Shown here: positions 52,551 through 60,930 of the stretch, piece by piece
How the letters are laid out: each line of letters starts with the position of its first letter
Position numbering within the stretch: position 1 is the first letter of the stretch
Source: HGM11368 sp051883455
Lineage (GTDB): Bacteria; Bacillota; Clostridia; Christensenellales; UBA3700
NCBI GenBank assembly: GCA_051883455.1
Contig: JBJETT010000010.1
Span: 21,923-85,922 of the forward strand
Length of the DNA: 64,000 bases
Reading direction: 5' to 3'
Notes under the pieces: model-generated
The model's database searches: none
Seen by the model: only the letters and a program-made list of their open reading frames with translations
Told to the model about the DNA's origin: nothing
Program-made: the position numbers and the translations under genes

Positions 52551-54019
52551 TAGAAAAGCTCCTTTTTGAGATTTTCGAGTTCGGCTTGCTCTTGTTCGTC
52601 AAGGGTATCGAGTTCGCCCGCACGTTGTTTGGAGATAAAGTAGGTGACTCTCTCACTCTTTTTGGTGGTGATTTTGATGAGGAATGCACCCACGAACGCA
52701 ACAACCAAAAAGACGGAAATGCAGATGCCGAGCACTAGGCGCATACCCGTAATTGCACTGGTAGGTTGAAGTTGGTCGGTACCGAGGCTCTCGTCGTAGC
52801 CTGTCGTTTCCAATACCAAACCTACGAGGAATACCGCTAAGCCCGAACTAAACTTTTTGAAGAAGGTCATGGTGCTGTTGTAAGCGCCTGGATTGCGGTC
52901 GTTGGATTTGAGTTCCGCCACGTCAACGACGTCAGGGAAGGTAAGCCAAGGAATAACTTGCGCCATACCGAAGCCTAGTCCCGCAATGAGCGCAGGTAGC
53001 ATCATAAGTCTTGGGTCAGGCGCGTTGGCAGGGAAGCAAGCGAGACCTATCGCACCGCCAAGGAACATTGGCACGCCACACATAAAGATGACGGGCTTAG
53101 GCACCTTTTTGGCAATCATAATCAGTACTACCGGCATTATAAGACCTGCACCGCCCAACATACAAATGTTGACCACGGTAGGCAGTTGGAAACCGAGTAC
53201 GGTAATATCCGCACCGCCCGCAACATTGTACACGTACGTGATGATAATCGACGCGATTATCTCGTTGCATATAAAGCTGAATACGTACATCAACAACAGT
53301 CTTCTAAAGCATTTTAGCTTGAAGGTATTGGTAAAGGTCTTGATAGAAAACTTGGACTTATGCTCAGGTAGTGGCGTTCTTTCTTTGGTAAATAGTGCCG
53401 AGCATAGAATAGGAATTGAGAACATCAAACCGAATACGAGAATGATTACCCAAGAGAACTTTTGTGTAGACATACTTGCCGCTTTGCCAAAGAGTTCGGA
53501 ACTTACGACGAATATCAATGCCGAAGCCAACATACCGCAAGCTGTGCGAGCAAAGTTCATAAGGCTACGCTCTTTGGTGTCTTGCGAAATCTCGGAAGTG
53601 AGCGATAGATAAGGCACGTTGAAGACCGTAGATATCGTACTATAAAAGATATGCGCAAATATAAAGTAGGCTACTTTTGCAGTTTGACTTACGATAGATG
53701 AGTGGAATGGCATAAACAGCACGAACAACGCCACGAATATCAAAATGCCCGAAGCCAAGATATAAGGACGGCGTCTGCCGAGTTTGGTACGCGTATTGTC
53801 GGAGATTACGCCCATTAGAGGGTCGGAGATAGCGTCCCATATACGAGCAAGCATCAGTATCGTGCCCGCGATAGCAGGGGTTATGCCTACTATGTCCGTC
53901 AAAAATTTGAGGTAGAGTATGGAGAGTATTGCAACGCCGCCGCTGCCGTAAATCTCACCCACCGCAAAAGCCGCTTTTTCGCCAAATTTTATCTTGTCGG
54001 TCTTTACGTTACTTTTCAT
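52550..54019 (-). CDS. GPH-family sugar:cation symporter
   Basis: About 489 residues with 12 hydrophobic helices. 'KAAFAVGEIYGSGGVAILSI' near the N-terminus and 'DAISDPLMGVISDNTRTKLGRRRPYIL' are the hallmark of the glycoside-pentoside-hexuronide:cation symporter family (MelB-like). Two adjacent ATGs (54022 and 54019) are possible; AGGAG is 6 nt from the second, which is preferred. It overlaps the luxS end by 11 nt. The sugar is unknown. Confidence 0.88.
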   Translation of the reverse strand: MKSNVKTDKIKFGEKAAFAVGEIYGSGGVAILSILYLKFLTDIVGITPAIAGTILMLARIWDAISDPLMGVISDNTRTKLGRRRPYILASGILIFVALFVLFMPFHSSIVSQTAKVAYFIFAHIFYSTISTVFNVPYLSLTSEISQDTKERSLMNFARTACGMLASALIFVVSSELFGKAASMSTQKFSWVIILVFGLMFSIPILCSALFTKERTPLPEHKSKFSIKTFTNTFKLKCFRRLLLMYVFSFICNEIIASIIITYVYNVAGGADITVLGFQLPTVVNICMLGGAGLIMPVVLIMIAKKVPKPVIFMCGVPMFLGGAIGLACFPANAPDPRLMMLPALIAGLGFGMAQVIPWLTFPDVVDVAELKSNDRNPGAYNSTMTFFKKFSSGLAVFLVGLVLETTGYDESLGTDQLQPTSAITGMRLVLGICISVFLVVAFVGAFLIKITTKKSERVTYFISKQRAGELDTLDEQEQAELENLKKELF

Positions 54020-54449
54020 CATTTTCTCCTGTCAGTACTTTTAGATATGCTTTGAGTTCTTTTTGTGCTTCTACAAGGTCGTGTTCGAGATAATTGCCAC
54101 ACTCGATTGGCTTAGTGCCGGGCACGTAGTCGAGGGTAAGGCATTTTTTGACCGCGTCAATGGTAGCGGCTTTTGCCTCGTCTTCTCCTATCCCGAACAA
54201 GAGAAGATAAAAGCCCGTGCGACAACCCATAGGCCCAAAGTAAACTACTTTGTCCTTGATATCGCTATTGCGAATGACTACGGCAAAGAGATGCTCTATA
54301 GAGTGCAGAGCCTTATAACTGATATAATCACCGCCGTTAGGCTTTTTGAAACGCAAGTCGTAGGTAAATACGCCGTTTGCTTGCCCCAAGCAATAAAACC
54401 CGGGCGTCATAGCGTTGTGGTCGAGTTCAAAAGATTTGATATTATCCAT
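54009..54449 (-). CDS. luxS: S-ribosylhomocysteine lyase
   Basis: 146 residues. The metal ligands His49 and His53 of HSIEH (with catalytic Glu52), catalytic Cys76 in 'GPMGCRTGFYL', and Cys117 in 'ECGNY' are all in place. LuxS splits S-ribosylhomocysteine into homocysteine and DPD, the AI-2 precursor, in the activated methyl cycle. No ribosome binding site is seen; TTGCAA-17-TAAAAT ends 9 nt before the ATG, so the leader is about 2-3 nt. It heads an operon with a GPH transporter and a phosphodiesterase, an unusual partnership. Confidence 0.95.
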   Translation of the reverse strand: MDNIKSFELDHNAMTPGFYCLGQANGVFTYDLRFKKPNGGDYISYKALHSIEHLFAVVIRNSDIKDKVVYFGPMGCRTGFYLLLFGIGEDEAKAATIDAVKKCLTLDYVPGTKPIECGNYLEHDLVEAQKELKAYLKVLTGENDEK

Positions 54450-54458
54450 AATAATTTT

Positions 54459-54487
54459 ATTTTATCAAACAAAGTCGTATTTTGCAA
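54459..54487 (-). promoter_or_regulatory. Near-leaderless promoter of luxS
   Basis: On the minus strand TTGCAA (54482-54487), 17-bp spacer, TAAAAT (54459-54464), nine bases, ATG. No ribosome binding site is visible. Confidence 0.6.
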
Positions 54488-54623
54488 TATATTTTTTTAT
54501 AGATGCGCCCGCGCAAGCGCCTTTTTACACTCGGCTGACATTCTCTTTACGTTTGCTGGCGTTTGCATGAATAATTTTGCCAACTAGTGCAATAATCCTA
54601 TTATCAAAAAAACGGAGGAATAT

Positions 54624-55883
54624 ATGAAAATCAATCCTTTTAAAGAGAAACCCGTAGATATCGACAAGAGTTACGATTCTTGGAGCAAAATGAGCGCATA
54701 TAGCTACGACAAAAAGACGGCTTCGCCTTACACTAAAACTCGTGTTATTCTTATGAACGGCACGGAATTTGAGGCTACTTGGTTTACGCACAACTTTCAC
54801 AGACATTGCCCCAACAACGAGATAAGAAGGGAACTTGCCAAAGTTAGACGTAGAGAACAGCAACAACAAAAAATCATCGCCTCGCTCAAGCCTCTCGACG
54901 AGAGCATTCTGGAGACGACGATTAGTTACGAACAACTAGCCATTGACCTCACGGCAATTCTTGCCAAGCACGTCAAGGACGAAAACGTCAAAAACGCTCT
55001 CAACTTTGCCTTGCTTGAGGACTTTGACCACCTATACCGCTACGCCAATCTCTTGCAAATGGAGCACGGTATCAGCGCCAAGGACATTGTTAAGGACTAT
55101 ACCGAAATCACCCCGGGCAGACCAACCATATCCGAGCATCGCTATCCCGAGGACGATATCAAGAAGTGGATTTGCAATAACCTTGCCGACCCGTATACCA
55201 AACTCGTCGTCAGCATAATCACCGCCGCCGAGCAACAGACTATGAACTATTATATGAACGTGGGCAATATCTATCCTTCAATGCTTGGCAGACAGTTGTA
55301 TGCCGAAATCGCTATGATAGAGGAGCAACACGTATCTCAATACGGCGGGCTCATCGACACTACGGCAAGCTGGCTCGAGTGTTGGCTCATGCACGAATAC
55401 GTCGAGTGCTATCTATACTACAGTTGCTACGAGGACGAAACCGACGCTACTATCAAGGAGCTGTGGCACCAATTCTATCTCGAAGAGTGCGGACACTTGC
55501 AGAGAGTGGCCGAGCTCTTGTACAAATACGAGGGCAAGCCTTGGCAATCGGTGTTCACTTGCGGTGGTGACTTCCCACAACTGCTCAAGTTCGAAGGCAA
55601 TATCGACTATATTCAAGACGTGCTCAAAAATACCGTAACCATCACCGCCGATAGAGAGGGCTTCATTAGAGTGGACGACCTCACCGAAGATAGCGACTTT
55701 TACCGCTATAACAGTATGGTCAACAAAAATCTCGGCAAGGTTGCCAGTCACGTCGTAATCGAGCAATATATCAAAAAGTATGGCAAAGACTACCGTAGCG
55801 AGCGTAGCAAAAATCCTGTCGCCGAGTTGACGGATAGGACTAAGGATAATATTGACGTTGGAAGAGTATCAACAAATCAATGA
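54624..55883 (+). CDS. Ferritin-like di-iron protein of unknown function
   Basis: 419 residues with GGAGG before ATG 54624. The central part is a helical bundle with repeated carboxylate-His pairs: 'LLEDFDHLYRYANLL', 'EIAMIEEQHVSQYGGL' and 'YLEECGHLQRVAELL', the pattern of rubrerythrin/ferritin-like di-iron centres. The N-terminal 110 residues include an unusual 'TWFTHNFHRHCPNNE' segment with His and Cys. No signal peptide. Related proteins may bind iron or handle oxidants; the true reaction is unknown. It stands alone, convergent with the next gene. Confidence 0.65.
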   Translation: MKINPFKEKPVDIDKSYDSWSKMSAYSYDKKTASPYTKTRVILMNGTEFEATWFTHNFHRHCPNNEIRRELAKVRRREQQQQKIIASLKPLDESILETTISYEQLAIDLTAILAKHVKDENVKNALNFALLEDFDHLYRYANLLQMEHGISAKDIVKDYTEITPGRPTISEHRYPEDDIKKWICNNLADPYTKLVVSIITAAEQQTMNYYMNVGNIYPSMLGRQLYAEIAMIEEQHVSQYGGLIDTTASWLECWLMHEYVECYLYYSCYEDETDATIKELWHQFYLEECGHLQRVAELLYKYEGKPWQSVFTCGGDFPQLLKFEGNIDYIQDVLKNTVTITADREGFIRVDDLTEDSDFYRYNSMVNKNLGKVASHVVIEQYIKKYGKDYRSERSKNPVAELTDRTKDNIDVGRVSTNQ

Positions 55884-55892
55884 TATAAAAAT

Positions 55893-55925
55893 AAAAAGAA
55901 ACGGTGTTGACCGTTTCTTTTTATT
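55893..55925. terminator. Bidirectional terminator
   Basis: AAAGAAACGGT pairs with ACCGTTTCTTT around GTTG, with A run on the left and T run on the right. It serves both the ferritin-like gene and the convergent gene, whose stop overlaps it. Confidence 0.8.
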
Positions 55926-56388
55926 TTGGGATGTTATTTACCATAGTAAATGTATAAAAGTCTATAATAGAGATATTATTTTTTTTGGCATATTGCAAAG
56001 TTTTGTAAGCACCGCCAAAATTACGAGAAACATAGGAAATCAAGTAGTTTGACTGTTGTACCATCCATTCGTTGCGACGGACTATAGCAAATTTTTTAGG
56101 ACTATTTTCAATATTTGGATAAAGTATTTCGTCATATAAATGTTTATCGTTATGTAGTTTTTTGTAGCCAATGTCAATATAAGGCGTCACGAAAATGATT
56201 TTTGCTTGTCTATTTGATAATTGATATTTTCTGGCACATTTTAACGCAAATTTATCAAAGTTACCATATCCACCTAGGTAAAAGTAAGCCTTGCTTTGTC
56301 CAATAAGGGAATGAAATAGATGTAACATATTTTTTTCATCATCAGGTTTTTCGATATAGTCTGCATGACCACAAAAAGTAATAATCAC
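55921..56388 (-). CDS. SLOG-like (DUF1273-type) small protein
   Basis: 155 residues from GTG 56388 with GAGGG upstream; the frame upstream to 56451 lacks a good start. 'VIITFCGHADY' at the N-terminus, 'AYFYLGGYGNFDKFALKCARKY' and 'KKFAIVRRNEWMVQQSNYLISYVSRNFGGAYKTLQYAKK' give a Rossmann-like pattern resembling the SLOG/DprA-LOG superfamily. Some SLOG proteins bind nucleotides in signalling or defence, but there is no partner gene here. Function unknown. Confidence 0.6.
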   Translation of the reverse strand: MIITFCGHADYIEKPDDEKNMLHLFHSLIGQSKAYFYLGGYGNFDKFALKCARKYQLSNRQAKIIFVTPYIDIGYKKLHNDKHLYDEILYPNIENSPKKFAIVRRNEWMVQQSNYLISYVSRNFGGAYKTLQYAKKNNISIIDFYTFTMVNNIPK

Positions 56389-56420
56389 GTTAGCCCTCAA
56401 ATATGAATAGATAATATCAA

Positions 56421-56471
56421 AATACTGAGCCAAAATCAAGTAAAATACCAAATATTAGCTCAGTATTTTTA
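56421..56471. other. Long inverted repeat between divergent genes
   Basis: AATACTGAGC (56421-56430) pairs with GCTCAGTATT (56458-56467), followed by TTTATC. It lies in the space shared by the SLOG-like and XRE genes and could be a terminator or a binding site. Confidence 0.55.
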
Positions 56472-56527
56472 TCTATTGACAAAACTATAATACTACTAAG
56501 CCAAAGTTTACTATTTTGGAGGAGAGT

Positions 56528-56767
56528 ATGACTATTGCCGAGGCGTTGTCCAAGAGACTAATTCAACTTATGGAAGAGCGGAATATGACGGCGTATAGAT
56601 TGTCTATGCTGTCGGGTGTCAATCAAACTACCATTGCCGACATCAAGAAAATGAGAAACACGGCAGTCAACGTTCGCATTATCTTTGAGTTGTGTCAGGG
56701 GCTAGGCATTGATTTGTCTGAGTTCTTCTCCGACCCCGTCTTTCAAAACGAAAATATCATAGATTGA
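56528..56767 (+). CDS. Small XRE-family DNA-binding protein
   Basis: 79 residues from ATG 56528, with GGAGGAG just before it; the in-frame TTG at 56516 overlaps that site. Nearly all of it is an XRE helix-turn-helix ('NMTAYRLSMLSGVNQTTIADIKK'). It is divergent from the SLOG-like gene with an inverted repeat in between and may regulate it. Confidence 0.8.
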   Translation: MTIAEALSKRLIQLMEERNMTAYRLSMLSGVNQTTIADIKKMRNTAVNVRIIFELCQGLGIDLSEFFSDPVFQNENIID

Positions 56768-56799
56768 TTGCAAAATAATAAAGGGTTAGAAAACTAAAA

Positions 56800-56831
56800 G
56801 CGAGTGGTCAATATTACCACTCGCCTTTTTT
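56800..56831 (+). terminator. Terminator of the XRE gene
   Basis: GCGAGTGGT pairs with ACCACTCGC around a 7-nt loop, followed by CT7. Confidence 0.85.
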
Positions 56832-56844
56832 TGACTTCAAAAAC

Positions 56845-56857
56845 TCGATACGTGTCG
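56845..56857. repeat. Intergenic palindrome, CGATACGTATCG family, copy 6 (degenerate)
   Basis: TCGATACGTGTCG, one mismatch to the core, between the XRE terminator and the end of degV on the opposite strand. Confidence 0.5.
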
Positions 56858-56867
56858 TCAAAAATCA

Positions 56868-57740
56868 TCAATTTACTTTCTTTGCAAAGCACAGCACCAT
56901 TGCTCCCGGACCGAGGTGCGCGCCTATGATAGGGGAGAGCAAACGCTTCTTTATTACGCAAGTAGGATTGACGGACTTAAGTTTGTCTATCACGTCGTCG
57001 GAATTGGTATTTTCGTCGGCGTGGCAGAGATAGATTACGCTATCTTTGCCCATATCGGCGTTGTCGCAATAGTATTCTATCAACTTTTTGATAGAAGGCT
57101 TGACGCCTCGTTGTTTGCCCCACATAGTGAGTTTACCGTCGTCGGTAAAGGTAATCAGCGGTTTGATATTCAGCAGACCACCCACAACCGCGACACTTTT
57201 GCTTATTCTTCCGCCTCTTTGCAGAGAGGTTAGGTCGTCCACGTAACAGCACGCCCAAGTGCCGAGGCGATAAATCTCAAGGTCTTTGGCGTTGTCGTCA
57301 ATGCTCAAGCCATTTTGCTTGTTGGCAATCATTCTTTCGCACAGCACGCCCATTGCTCCCGTTGCACGGAGCGAGTCAACTACCACCAATTTGGCATTGT
57401 CGTATCTTTCGTTGAGAGCTTGGCTTGCTTTGAGTGCTGAGGAATAAGATGACGACAGCCCGCTAGATAGACATATATAGAGAGCGCTACGTCCCTCTTT
57501 GAGATAAGGCTCGAAGCATTCTTCATACATAGCGGGATTGATTTGAGAGGTCTTACACTCCTTGCCTATCTTTATCCAATCGTAGAACTCCTTTGCGTCA
57601 AAGCCTCTTTCGTCGTCGGTGTATCTATACAACTCGCCGTCTACGATAAAGTCCATCGGCAACAGCGTAACATTTCCTTGTTCTACGTATGTTTTGTCCA
57701 CGTCTCCCGACACGTCCATAAACAACTGATAATCGTCCAT
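56868..57740 (-). CDS. DegV-family fatty-acid-binding protein
   Basis: 290 residues with GGAGG before the ATG. 'GNVTLLPMDFIVDGELYRYTD', 'TSQINPAMYEECFEPYL', 'CLSSGLSSSYSSALKA' and the C-terminal 'IGAHLGPGAMVL' match the DegV family, in which the pocket binds a fatty acid and hands it to fatty-acid kinase (FakA/FakB system). The N-terminus 'MDDYQLFMDVSGDVD' replaces the common 'DSTSDL', a slight divergence. Confidence 0.85.
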   Translation of the reverse strand: MDDYQLFMDVSGDVDKTYVEQGNVTLLPMDFIVDGELYRYTDDERGFDAKEFYDWIKIGKECKTSQINPAMYEECFEPYLKEGRSALYICLSSGLSSSYSSALKASQALNERYDNAKLVVVDSLRATGAMGVLCERMIANKQNGLSIDDNAKDLEIYRLGTWACCYVDDLTSLQRGGRISKSVAVVGGLLNIKPLITFTDDGKLTMWGKQRGVKPSIKKLIEYYCDNADMGKDSVIYLCHADENTNSDDVIDKLKSVNPTCVIKKRLLSPIIGAHLGPGAMVLCFAKKVN

Positions 57741-57795
57741 TTTTCCTCCGTTTCGATGGGTAAGATATCGTCAAGTTTACCCAAATGACTTGTAC

Positions 57796-57825
57796 AGTAT
57801 ATAACCGATATAGCTGTTTTGTCAA
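57796..57825 (-). promoter_or_regulatory. Promoter of degV
   Basis: On the minus strand TTGACA (57820-57825), 18-bp spacer, TATACT (57796-57801). Confidence 0.65.
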
Positions 57826-57936
57826 ATCGTTGCAAAAGACTAAGTTGAATAATACTTCTATATGAAGTTTATACAATAGGTGGCTTGTTGATTACGCACT
57901 GACAACTTATTGGTCGCATGGTCTTTGTGTTGAGAG

Positions 57937-57963
57937 AACAAGCCCCGACTGTTAGGTCGGGGC
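57937..57963 (-). terminator. Terminator hairpin after the flavin-reductase-like gene
   Basis: On the minus strand GCCCCGAC pairs with GTCGGGGC around a 6-nt loop, followed by TTGTTC. The stem is strong but the T run is poor. Confidence 0.65.
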
Positions 57964-57971
57964 GCATGTCG

Positions 57972-58892
57972 TTATTTTTTGTTTTTTCTTAGTTCCGCTA
58001 TCTTCATCGAGGCTTCTTTATCTATGACCTCTATGCCGTTTTCTTCGGCAATTTGCACGATTTGCAGTAGGGCAGCTTTCAAGAAAGGTCTCGGGATTTT
58101 TACGTACATCTCGCACGCTTCTTTGGTAAATTTGACTTTGGTGTCCAATCTTTCGGCGCAATACATTACGCTCTCCACAGAGCCTGCGTTGCTATTTGCT
58201 ATAGGCTCGGCGATAGGTCTAAATCCCTTAAACTTTTTGTACCAAAAGTTTTTGCTGTCGTGATAGCCGTAGTCCACTGGCACGTTAGGGAAGGAGTTGC
58301 TCTTCAAGCCGTTTATCAAGCCGTCGGCGTACTTTTCTTCCATCAATATCTTGTCGATTTTGAGTATAAAGTGACAGCCGAACTTGGAGGTTATTCCGTT
58401 GAAGTTGTTATAAGGTGGCTCAACGCCCTCTAGCTTGCCGATATGTTGTTTGGACTTGTAGCCGTCTTCCAAAGTGTCGTCCCAAGTGCATTCGATGACT
58501 TGATAAGCGTCTTTGACGATGAGCGGTCTTTCGCCCTCGGCTTCGCCCTTGATAAGCTCAAGATTGCAGTCCTTCATCTTTTCGGCAGGAGTCTTGCCGG
58601 GGAAGCCCAATCTTACGAGTTCTTTGAAATACTTTCTGTCGTCTTTGACGAAGTTTAGCGCGCATTTACCGTTTTTGAGTATGTTTTGCGCCGTATTGGA
58701 CGAGTTGCGCGCCTCCAAAATCATAGCATAGTAATCCTTTCCCGCAATGTAGTAAGGGAATACTAGCGAATAGCTACCTATCGTGGTGCTTCCGTCGTCG
58801 CATAGCGTAGTGACGGCAACAGTCGGCATCGGGAAGAACAAGTTGTTTTGATAAAAGTTGTCAACGACTTTCAAACTTTTGAATTTTGACAT
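57972..58892 (-). CDS. Flavin-reductase-like protein with a PCP_red-like C-terminus
   Basis: 306 residues from ATG 58892 with AAGGAG upstream; the frame to 58952 overlaps that site. The N-terminal about 200 residues look like an FMN-binding split barrel ('FPMPTVAVTTLCDDGSTTIGSYS', 'EARNSSNTAQNILKNGKCALNFV'), as in flavin reductase-like proteins. The last 60 residues ('FTKEACEMYVKIPRPFLKAALLQIV') resemble the small PCP_red domain. Probably a flavoprotein oxidoreductase, with substrate unknown. Confidence 0.75.
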   Translation of the reverse strand: MSKFKSLKVVDNFYQNNLFFPMPTVAVTTLCDDGSTTIGSYSLVFPYYIAGKDYYAMILEARNSSNTAQNILKNGKCALNFVKDDRKYFKELVRLGFPGKTPAEKMKDCNLELIKGEAEGERPLIVKDAYQVIECTWDDTLEDGYKSKQHIGKLEGVEPPYNNFNGITSKFGCHFILKIDKILMEEKYADGLINGLKSNSFPNVPVDYGYHDSKNFWYKKFKGFRPIAEPIANSNAGSVESVMYCAERLDTKVKFTKEACEMYVKIPRPFLKAALLQIVQIAEENGIEVIDKEASMKIAELRKNKK

Positions 58893-59022
58893 ATTTATCT
58901 CCTTAATCTCTATATTTATTGATATTATACTACGAATAATATTTATTTTCAAGATTGATTACTCAATTATTGATCATTTAGAGGTATTCATATAACATAT
59001 TAAATAAGTAGTCGAGATAATA

Positions 59023-59051
59023 TTGAATAATCAATTTATAAGTGCTATAAT
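59023..59051 (+). promoter_or_regulatory. Promoter upstream of the second GPH transporter
   Basis: TTGAAT (59023-59028), 17-bp spacer, TATAAT (59046-59051). The transporter ATG is 87 nt further on; a short frame at 59062 lies between. Confidence 0.65.
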
Positions 59052-59138
59052 ATAAAAAATTATGCTAAATTCGCTAGTAAAGCGCGCAATCGAGTCAAAT
59101 ATTGTTGTAGATACGGCGAATACCAAAAAGGGGATATT

Positions 59139-60803
59139 ATGGGGAAAGACAAAAAGCCTAGGCAAAAAGGCGCTGTCAAGCAAAAAGTAAATGATTTCGT
59201 TAAAACAGCGAAACACATGTGGAAAACGCCACTCAAGGGCAGATACTTAGCAGTCAAAGAAATGTGTTATTTTGGTATGTTTGCTCTCGGCAACAGTTGG
59301 ATAATGAGTGCAATCAATTACGTTGCGGCAGTTGCATTTATTCCTTATTTTTATCAGATAGATACCATTCACGCTTACATAATCGTTGCAATATCTTCTA
59401 TAGCCAATATGATATTTTTACCTTTTATCGGCAATAGGATAGAGCGAACTAAGACTAAGATAGGCAAATATAAGCCGTTCATTATTGGCTGCATTCCTTT
59501 GTATGTCGTATTTGCAATGCTTGCTATGTGGGTACCGCAATTGGATCAAGAGGCTAGTCGAATAGCTTATGCATATTTGACATGTGCACCGGTGCAGATA
59601 ATGGCAACTTTTTGCAACAATATGTATCAAAATATGCCTACGGTTATCACGCCTAATGCTCAAGAGAGGGCGGATATTATGACGCCAATAGGTCTTGTCG
59701 TCGGATTTGCGCCTAGCTTGTTGCAATTGATAGTAGGACCTATCAGGTCGGCTTTCCCTAATCAAGAATATCTTGCAATGCGAATTATCGGCGCCGTTAG
59801 TGTAGTAGTTAGCGTCGCTTGCATGTTGTTTATTCTCAAAGTAAAAGAAAGAGTATACGAAGTACAAGTGACCGAAGATAAGCCGAAAGAAGATAAGATT
59901 ACTTTTATAGAATCTTGCAAAATGTTAGCAAAAAACAAACCTCTTATAGTTTTGTGTATAGCGTTAGTACTTGGTTCTCTTCGTGAATTTACCGGTCAAT
60001 TTAGATGGTTGATTATCCAAATAAGATTTCACGAGGACATAGCAACGGCATTACAGATATCGGGCATACCTCAGACCATTATTGGTTTTGCGGCGACCGT
60101 ATCAATGCTCTTGCTCCCTATCGTCACGCGAAAAATGGATAAAAAGTGGATTGTGGTATTGTTTGCCGCAACCAGTGCTTTGCCTAATATAATTCTTGCG
60201 TGCATTCGTTATGAGAATATCCCTATAGGTACCACGTCTTTAGTATTGCTGACGATACTTTACTTTATAAGTTGCGTCAATCCTTTGTATTTGTTGGTAC
60301 CGATTATGCTGGGCGAGATAGCCGATTATCAACAGTATTTGACGGGCAAAAGACTAGACGGACACCTTCAAAACTGTTTGTTCGTAGTGCCGGGCGTAGC
60401 AACCAACCTACTAATGATTTGCTCATACTTCTTGCAAAAAGCAGTCGGCTTCGAGATAAAAGACTATTCGCTCAATAGCGGAAGCTATACCGCCGCTCAA
60501 CAAGCAACGGCATGTAGCTGGTTTGATTTAGTAGCGATAATTTCCGCCGTCAGTGGCGTGTTGCTGGCAATAGTGATGTTATTCTATCCGCTGTCGAGAA
60601 AGAAACATCAACAGGTTGTTGGCGTCCTAATGGCAAAAGGTATCATCACCAACGTGGACGCCGAGCAACAAAACGCTAATCCACAGGATGACGCCGCTAT
60701 GGCTTTTGACGTGGCAAGCACCGCTGAAGTAGACTCGGATAACTTAGAAACAATAGAGGTAACCGTAGAAAATACCGAACCTACCGAGGATAAGGGAGAG
60801 TAG
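59139..60803 (+). CDS. GPH-family sugar:cation symporter, second copy
   Basis: 554 residues with about 12 membrane helices and an acidic, Glu/Asp-rich cytoplasmic tail of about 60 residues. 'MCYFGMFALGNSWIMSAINYV' and 'LPFIGNRIERTKTKIGKYKPFIIGC' place it in the glycoside-pentoside-hexuronide:cation symporters. The upstream ribosome binding site is weak (AAAGGGG). The acidic tail is unusual for the family and may be regulatory. Substrate unknown. Confidence 0.85.
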   Translation: MGKDKKPRQKGAVKQKVNDFVKTAKHMWKTPLKGRYLAVKEMCYFGMFALGNSWIMSAINYVAAVAFIPYFYQIDTIHAYIIVAISSIANMIFLPFIGNRIERTKTKIGKYKPFIIGCIPLYVVFAMLAMWVPQLDQEASRIAYAYLTCAPVQIMATFCNNMYQNMPTVITPNAQERADIMTPIGLVVGFAPSLLQLIVGPIRSAFPNQEYLAMRIIGAVSVVVSVACMLFILKVKERVYEVQVTEDKPKEDKITFIESCKMLAKNKPLIVLCIALVLGSLREFTGQFRWLIIQIRFHEDIATALQISGIPQTIIGFAATVSMLLLPIVTRKMDKKWIVVLFAATSALPNIILACIRYENIPIGTTSLVLLTILYFISCVNPLYLLVPIMLGEIADYQQYLTGKRLDGHLQNCLFVVPGVATNLLMICSYFLQKAVGFEIKDYSLNSGSYTAAQQATACSWFDLVAIISAVSGVLLAIVMLFYPLSRKKHQQVVGVLMAKGIITNVDAEQQNANPQDDAAMAFDVASTAEVDSDNLETIEVTVENTEPTEDKGE

Positions 60804-60869
60804 ATTCCCCAAGAGGGCATAACGCCTTCAAAGGTTTTCATAAGCACCAACAATACAAAAATACAAATC

Positions 60870-60896
60870 AAGGCACGTATATCGTGCCTTTTTGTG
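60870..60896 (+). terminator. Terminator of the second GPH transporter
   Basis: AAGGCACG pairs with CGTGCCTT around a 5-nt loop, followed by TTTG. Confidence 0.8.
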
Positions 60897-60930
60897 TCCA
60901 TAAATATATTTTGATTTTGTTATATTCCAA

